From the IMG/VR virus record IMGVR_UViG_3300030107_003260, positions 1-43,719 of that record: a stretch of 43,719 bases of DNA. One strand, written 5' to 3'. The stretch comes from a virus. Shown here piece by piece: positions 39,483 through 43,719 of the stretch. The first letter of the stretch is position 1, and every line of letters starts with the position of its first letter. The notes under the pieces were generated by a model that made no database searches, was not told the origin of the DNA, and saw nothing but the letters and a program-made list of their open reading frames with translations. The translations under genes and the position numbers were made by a program.

Positions 39483-40012
39483 AGAAAACACCTGAACAAA
39501 AAATAAAGGAGTACTTTAAAATGGATTGTACACAATCGTTTGAAAAAAGGGCAAAAACCACGCCTGCTGAAGATGAAATGCAAATTTACTATGAAAATAG
39601 AAAGGGAATAAAGGTAATGAGATATGGCCCTGATCAGAGGGAGCCAAGCAATCAATTTGGTGTTAGGTATTGGATGAAGATTAAAAAAGTCATAAGAAAA
39701 ACCCCTGACTATATCGTTATGGATTTAAAAAAACCTAACGCTTACTTTTTAGAAGTTAAAGGCTGTGGAAAGGATGGATTGGTTAAGCTTAAAAAAGAAG
39801 ATCTTGAGGAGTACAAAGAATGGGCAAAAGAAATGCCTTTTAGTTTTTTTGTATTCAATATGTATAAACGAGAAGTGATTCAGTTTTCTATACAAAACTT
39901 AGCAAAAACAATAAATACAAACAATATAGAGATGGAAAGATTTGAACTTGACAACAAGCTCCACTTTCCTGTACCATACAAACTATTAAAGAAAGTTAAC
40001 GAACTAAAATAA
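39479..40012 (+). CDS. PD-(D/E)XK nuclease
   Basis: 177 residues. KTPDYIVMDLKKPNAYFLEV then KG: Asp77 and E92-V-K94 form the PD...ExK active site on adjacent strands, followed by a Lys-rich helix. Single-domain enzymes of this type are Holliday-junction resolvases or restriction-like nucleases. The genome also has a RuvC-like resolvase, so this may act on other branched or damaged DNA, or on host DNA. ATGA start. Confidence 0.75.
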   Translation: MKKTPEQKIKEYFKMDCTQSFEKRAKTTPAEDEMQIYYENRKGIKVMRYGPDQREPSNQFGVRYWMKIKKVIRKTPDYIVMDLKKPNAYFLEVKGCGKDGLVKLKKEDLEEYKEWAKEMPFSFFVFNMYKREVIQFSIQNLAKTINTNNIEMERFELDNKLHFPVPYKLLKKVNELK

Positions 40013-40023
40013 AAGGAGGCGTT

Positions 40024-40227
40024 ATGGGAAGAGCAATAGACATGGAAAATGCAATAGATCAACTAGGAAGAGAAGTACAAGGGCTGAAAAAAACTCTTAA
40101 TGAGATTCTTGAGGCAGTTGGAGATAAAAAGAAATCACCAGAAAAGCCAAAAAAGAAAACAAAAACAATCATGGAAGAGCAGAAAGAAGCTTCTAATGAA
40201 AAAAACCCACAAGGAACTACAGATTAA
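40024..40227 (+). CDS. small coiled-coil protein, unknown
   Basis: 67 residues. Helix with heptads (IDQLGREVQGLKKTLNEILE) followed by a Lys/Pro-rich disordered tail. AAGGAGG site. May tether or oligomerise another replication protein; not recognised. Confidence 0.6.
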   Translation: MGRAIDMENAIDQLGREVQGLKKTLNEILEAVGDKKKSPEKPKKKTKTIMEEQKEASNEKNPQGTTD

Positions 40228-40444
40228 TCAACATATGATATATAAGGGGATAGTTCATGCTTTTAAATGTGTAAGGTGCATTGATTACAAGCATAAATCC
40301 CCTATGTATCTATGGATTGGCATGATCACAAAAGATGAATTAGGTGGTGTATGCCAAAAATGTGCTATAACTGAAGCCTTTGGAAGTAACTATAGAAATA
40401 GTAAAAAATACCAACAATGGAGAAAAGAGAATGGCAAAGCCTAA
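40196..40444 (+). CDS. small zinc-ribbon protein
   Basis: 82 residues if started at ATG 40196; ATG 40235 would give 69 and neither has a strong ribosome site. CVRC (C's near 25 and 28) and CQKC (near 54 and 57) form a zinc ribbon. The start lies within the previous gene's end. Likely nucleic-acid binding; role unknown. Confidence 0.6.
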   Translation: MKKTHKELQINQHMIYKGIVHAFKCVRCIDYKHKSPMYLWIGMITKDELGGVCQKCAITEAFGSNYRNSKKYQQWRKENGKA

Positions 40445-40646
40445 AAGACCAAAACCTACAAATAAAGACTTTGAGATTGCTTTAGTAAATATAATGAAAA
40501 GACTAAATGCATTAGAATATAAATTTAATGCTTTTGACAATCTTTTTGGGTTATATTTAGAATGGAAAAAAGAAACTAAAAAGTTTCATAACTATGTGCA
40601 AGTCAAGGCCAAAAGAAACATAGAGAAGTCGAAAAGTGAAGAGTGA
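40431..40646 (+). CDS. small basic helical protein, unknown
   Basis: 71 residues from ATG 40431 (GGAGA nine bases before). Basic start (AKPKRPKPTNKDFEIALVNI), coiled-coil-like body (MKRLNALEYKFNAFDNLFGLY) and Lys-rich end. Overlaps the previous gene by 14 bp. Unknown. Confidence 0.55.
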   Translation: MAKPKRPKPTNKDFEIALVNIMKRLNALEYKFNAFDNLFGLYLEWKKETKKFHNYVQVKAKRNIEKSKSEE

Positions 40647-40986
40647 ACTAAGAATTATATTTCTTGCTGATGATGGAACTCCTTTTTTCACAGAAGAAGG
40701 AGCCATAAAGCATGAAAACAAATCACACGAAAACAAACAAGAGGTAGATATGACTATAGTCGATCTAATAAAAAAGGTTATTGAAGATAACAATTGGGGT
40801 ATATACTACAAAGCCAAGCCTTTGCAAAATCTTCAAGTCCAGGATGGCGTGCCTCTTCTTAGAGTTAATGATGTTGACTTAGATACTGTTTCTAATGAGC
40901 TAGGTAAAGCACTTAACAAAATGGAAGAGAAGCTATGCAAGGAACAAAATCGTTCGCAGACAGATTCTCAACAAGAGAAGAGCTAG
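40636..40986 (+). CDS. unknown protein with a phage DGxxFxTEEEA-like N-terminus
   Basis: 116 residues from GTG 40636. IIFLADDGTPFFTEEGAIKH (7-26) resembles a small domain common at the start of phage proteins ('f.a.DG..F.teeeA..hE'), which supports the long form. An ATG at 40750 with a good GAGG site would give a 78-residue product, so two products are possible. Function unknown. Confidence 0.55.
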   Translation: MKSELRIIFLADDGTPFFTEEGAIKHENKSHENKQEVDMTIVDLIKKVIEDNNWGIYYKAKPLQNLQVQDGVPLLRVNDVDLDTVSNELGKALNKMEEKLCKEQNRSQTDSQQEKS

Positions 40987-41144
40987 ATGATTGGATTTTA
41001 AGGTTTTATGAAGGTCGTATTGAATTTTATCTAAAGTTTTTAGGTAGAAAGACAAGCAATGGGGTCATGATAACACATAGAACAATTAAAATTACCATGA
41101 AAAGATACATGGAACTCTTGGAGAAGAACCAGACAGAACTGTAA
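40935..41144 (+). CDS. small helical protein, unknown
   Basis: 69 residues, basic helices (REELDDWILRFYEGRIEFYL). It starts within the end of the previous gene with GGAAGAGAAGCT before the ATG. Directly precedes the helicase, so it could be a loader or adaptor, though nothing in the sequence proves it. Confidence 0.55.
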   Translation: MQGTKSFADRFSTREELDDWILRFYEGRIEFYLKFLGRKTSNGVMITHRTIKITMKRYMELLEKNQTEL

Positions 41145-41167
41145 AAACCACATAAAAAGGAGAAAGA

Positions 41168-42520
41168 ATGAATACAATCTTACCATATGATAACAATTTG
41201 GAGGATATGGTACTAGGGACTCTTGTCCATAATCCTGACCATATCGACATCGTTTCTGAGTACATAGCTAATGATAATGTGTTTAACACCACTAGAGCAA
41301 AACAGCTATGGAAGCTTCTTAATAAACTTAAATTAAATGGAGAGCATATAGATTTAGTGACTGTGTGTTCTCATCTTACACAGGAAAACCAAACCTATGG
41401 ATTAAATAAAATGTATGTTATAGACATAACTACTGATACTTGCATGAAGGATCAGTCTACTGTATATGCAAGAAGAATGTATGAGCATTACCTTTTAAGA
41501 GAGGTTATCGTTAAAACACAAAATATACAGCAAATGGCCAAAGAGAATAAGTCTGAGACGTTTGATGTTTTAAATTCCACACATAACCTTATAGGTAGAC
41601 TGATAGACTTGAAACCTGATAAAAAGTTTAGCATAGAATCAGAGGTTATGGAGGCTATAGAGTCTATTACAAATACAGAGTCTAGGTTGGTAAGGACTGA
41701 CTATCCTGGTCTAGATAGTTTTGCAGGTGGTTTAACAAGAGGGGAGATTACTATTGTAGGAGGAAGGCCAGGTCATGGAAAATCAACATTCCTTATTAAT
41801 CTGCTATCTCACTTTCTAGCATCAGGCCAAAGAGTGTTATTGTTTAATAGGGAGTTGACTAATGTAGAGGTACTCAAAAAAATTATAGCCTTGGAAAGTC
41901 AGCAATTGTCATACACTAGTGTAAGGCAGGGAGTTTATGACGACAAGTCTATAAAAGAACTTGAAAGGGTAAAGTCTTTAATAACTGAGAAATACAGCGA
42001 GGAAAACTTTAAGATGTTTGATAATATTAGAGACCTGCCTAAAACAATTAATGAAATTAAAAAGTTTAAGCCTGATGTTGTTTTAGATGACTACATACAG
42101 TTAGTAACTCTAGGGACTAAGGATGACTCAAGATTAGACAGAAGGCTCCAACTAGAAAAGCTTGTATCAGACTACAAGTGGGCACTTAAAGAGACCAAGT
42201 GTGTTGGAGTGCTAGCCTCTCAGTTAAACAGGGCACTTGAGACAAGGGGTGATGCAAGGCCTAGATTGTCTGACTTAGCTGAAAGTGGAGCAATAGAACA
42301 AATAGCAGAAAACGTATTCTTTGTTTATTATAAATATAAAGCATCAGGAAAACCTGAAGACAGGAAGGACATAATGATCATAGCATCGAAAGTTAGGTAT
42401 GGAGACTCAGGGGATGTTATGCTTAAATACGATGGGGATCATGTTATTATGTATGATCCTAGAGGTATTATTCCTGACAGGCTAGTAGAGGAGGTTAAAA
42501 ATGAAAAATTCCCATTCTAA
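41168..42520 (+). CDS. DnaB-like replicative helicase
   Basis: 450 residues. N-terminal domain (helical, about 1-115: LPYDNNLEDMVLGTLVHNPD), linker, then RecA-like core: Walker A GGRPGHGKST (198-207), Walker B VVLDDYIQL (304-312), ASQLNR motif and a C-terminal ESGAIEQIAENVFF block. These are DnaB family signatures. It unwinds the phage fork; no primase domain or separate primase gene is present, so it must load with host DnaG. AAGGAG site. C-terminal EKFPF weakly echoes an SSB tip. Confidence 0.9.
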   Translation: MNTILPYDNNLEDMVLGTLVHNPDHIDIVSEYIANDNVFNTTRAKQLWKLLNKLKLNGEHIDLVTVCSHLTQENQTYGLNKMYVIDITTDTCMKDQSTVYARRMYEHYLLREVIVKTQNIQQMAKENKSETFDVLNSTHNLIGRLIDLKPDKKFSIESEVMEAIESITNTESRLVRTDYPGLDSFAGGLTRGEITIVGGRPGHGKSTFLINLLSHFLASGQRVLLFNRELTNVEVLKKIIALESQQLSYTSVRQGVYDDKSIKELERVKSLITEKYSEENFKMFDNIRDLPKTINEIKKFKPDVVLDDYIQLVTLGTKDDSRLDRRLQLEKLVSDYKWALKETKCVGVLASQLNRALETRGDARPRLSDLAESGAIEQIAENVFFVYYKYKASGKPEDRKDIMIIASKVRYGDSGDVMLKYDGDHVIMYDPRGIIPDRLVEEVKNEKFPF

Positions 42521-42965
42521 AACATTCGTGGGGATAGATCCTGGGAAAAGTGGGGCTATAACAATACTGCAGGGCGACTACATTAAATCATATAAATGCC
42601 CTGACAACACAATAGACATGGCTGTTTTGTTTGGCATAGGCATGAAAGGGTCTACGTTTGACACAGTGGTAGGCATAGAAAAGGTATGGGCATTCCCAAC
42701 TGATGCTAAATCAAGGGCATTCGCCTTTGGAATGAACTATGGAATGTGGCATGGAATTGCAGGGTCTTTTGAGGTTAAAATGAAAGAAATAATACCAAGA
42801 GAATGGATGTCGCACTTTGAAGTGCCTAAAAAACTTACAAAAACACAGCGTAAGCGATGGATAAAAGAAAAAGCGATGTCAATGTACCCTAAGGTTAAGG
42901 TAACGCTTTATAATGCAGATTCTATGCTGATAGCTAGGTACTTACAGGATACAGCTACTTCTTAA
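42501..42965 (+). CDS. RuvC-like Holliday-junction resolvase
   Basis: 154 residues, single-domain. Catalytic acids: Asp13 in GIDPGKSGAI, Glu60 in VVGIEKV, and Asp140 in YNADSMLIARY. This is the RNase-H-fold arrangement of RuvC and phage resolvases, which cut branched DNA before packaging. It overlaps the end of the helicase gene by 20 bp and its stop overlaps the giant gene's stop by 11 bp on the other strand. Confidence 0.85.
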   Translation: MKNSHSKTFVGIDPGKSGAITILQGDYIKSYKCPDNTIDMAVLFGIGMKGSTFDTVVGIEKVWAFPTDAKSRAFAFGMNYGMWHGIAGSFEVKMKEIIPREWMSHFEVPKKLTKTQRKRWIKEKAMSMYPKVKVTLYNADSMLIARYLQDTATS

Positions 42966-43719
42966 AGTGGTCTTGATATAACCTTTTAAAGTTCTTTCGT
43001 ATATATTGGTATGTGTGGGGCATATAGCTGTCGTACATTTCTTTCCATTTCTTCTCGCCTTCTTTCATATCTTTTATAATATTTTTCCAGTTGTCAGGCT
43101 CTGCTTGCTTTAACCATGAAATTTTGTCTACAGCCCTTCTAACTTTACCATCAGACACTTTTCTGTAATTTTTTTCTATCAAAAATTGAGCAGGGTTTAA
43201 GCTTTTAAGCACTTTCTCAAGGCCTTTTTCTGCTTTTTTAAAGGCTTCAGCCTCAGTAGTGACCCTACCTTGCTCTACACTATCATGGTAATAATAAGTG
43301 GCGTACCCCATCAAAGATGTTAGATATGCTTTAGCAAAAGCATCTTTATTTCCTTTAACAAAAGCTGGCAATAGCATGTCTCTATATAAATCTTTTTCTG
43401 TTCTTGCATAGTCACCACCAGCACCTATATAAACATCCTTTGCTTTCCTGTAAGTCCTTTCAAGTTGATTAAACCTTTTGTCATTCATGATCATCCTGTT
43501 GGAAGCTAACCCTTGATTTGCAACTTTTTGAAGATTCCTGTAAAGCCCTGTCGTAGTTTTTGCCATTTCATTAAAAGTTTGATACCCTGTTCTTGTATTA
43601 TTATTGTAGTCTAATAAAAGCTTACCAATACTTGCTGCATTATCAAGCTGCACAGGCATAACAAACTCAGTAAAAGAAACACCATAAGGGTTTGCAAAAG
43701 AAGATGCTATTCCTAGAAA
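42955..43719 (-). CDS. giant internal virion protein, C-terminal part
   Basis: Open to the right edge and in frame with the left-end ORF through the 117-bp overlap. Bases 43602 down to 42955 add residues 1530-1744 and the TAG stop; the apparent ATG at 43659 is internal. Highly charged helical sequence (KISWLKQAEPDNWKNIIKDM), with a basic end (FKRLYQDHFKK). It converges with the RuvC-like gene. Confidence 0.85.
   Translation of the reverse strand, partial: FLGIASSFANPYGVSFTEFVMPVQLDNAASIGKLLLDYNNNTRTGYQTFNEMAKTTTGLYRNLQKVANQGLASNRMIMNDKRFNQLERTYRKAKDVYIGAGGDYARTEKDLYRDMLLPAFVKGNKDAFAKAYLTSLMGYATYYYHDSVEQGRVTTEAEAFKKAEKGLEKVLKSLNPAQFLIEKNYRKVSDGKVRRAVDKISWLKQAEPDNWKNIIKDMKEGEKKWKEMYDSYMPHTYQYIRKNFKRLYQDHFKK
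43603..43719. repeat. right copy of the 117-bp terminal redundancy
   Basis: Partner of bases 1-117, with two silent differences; marks the join of a 43602-bp unit genome. Confidence 0.95.

Noticed and set aside
43603-43719. True short direct terminal repeat of a linear phage genome
   Set aside because: It lies in the middle of a conserved-looking gene, and the two copies differ at silent sites, which fits a circular assembly better.

Overview
The window is an essentially complete genome of a lytic, podovirus-like tailed phage with AT-rich DNA. Its two ends carry the same 117 bases (1-117 and 43603-43719, two mismatches), so the molecule is circularly permuted or circular, with a unit length of 43602 bp. 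One giant gene runs across the join. Nearly every gene has a purine-rich ribosome binding site (AGGAG type), and many start codons overlap the previous stop (TAATG or ATGA). I see no integrase, tRNA, insertion sequence or CRISPR array. The host cannot be told from the sequence; composition and gene families resemble uncultured marine or freshwater phages of Gram-negative bacteria, which is inference.

The left arm (30562 down to 1, continuing at 43602 down to 42955) is one long leftward late block. In order: a terminase small subunit candidate; a zinc ribbon; a protein with an HELLH motif; an M15-type endolysin; small basic and membrane proteins; terminase large subunit; portal; scaffold; major capsid protein; small head proteins; connector candidates; a 703-residue repeat fibre; a guanidinoacetate-methyltransferase-like enzyme; a DNRLRE-like appendage protein; a small holin; a metallophosphoesterase; a protein with tape-measure-type motifs; a second holin-like protein; a nozzle/tail-tube-B-like protein; a second fibre-like protein; three internal-virion-protein candidates; and the 1744-residue giant protein.

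The centre (30563-31997) is the control region. It holds an array of 15-bp TATAGC repeats next to a very A/T-rich stretch, a leftward terminator, three small leftward genes and a divergent promoter region.

The right arm (31998-42965) is the rightward early and replication block. It begins with small proteins: GP88-like, ParB-like, zinc ribbons and single-pass membrane microproteins. Then come a ribbon-helix-helix regulator with its own dyad, a Cas4-like Fe-S nuclease, an AbrB-like protein, a recombination-mediator candidate, an SSB with a DDDLPF tip and a helix-turn-helix microprotein. A 300-bp gene-free stretch follows that appears to encode a highly structured RNA. The arm ends with a PD-(D/E)XK nuclease, a DnaB-like helicase and a RuvC-like resolvase. 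No DNA polymerase, primase or RNA polymerase is present, so the phage must borrow these from its host. The two arms converge and overlap by 11 bp at 42955-42965.

The strongest candidates for something undescribed are: (i) the 15-bp repeat family present both in the control region and inside the Cas4-like gene; (ii) the nested-helix RNA at 38438-38725; (iii) a 30-bp segment copied between two unrelated genes that carries a nuclease active-site motif.
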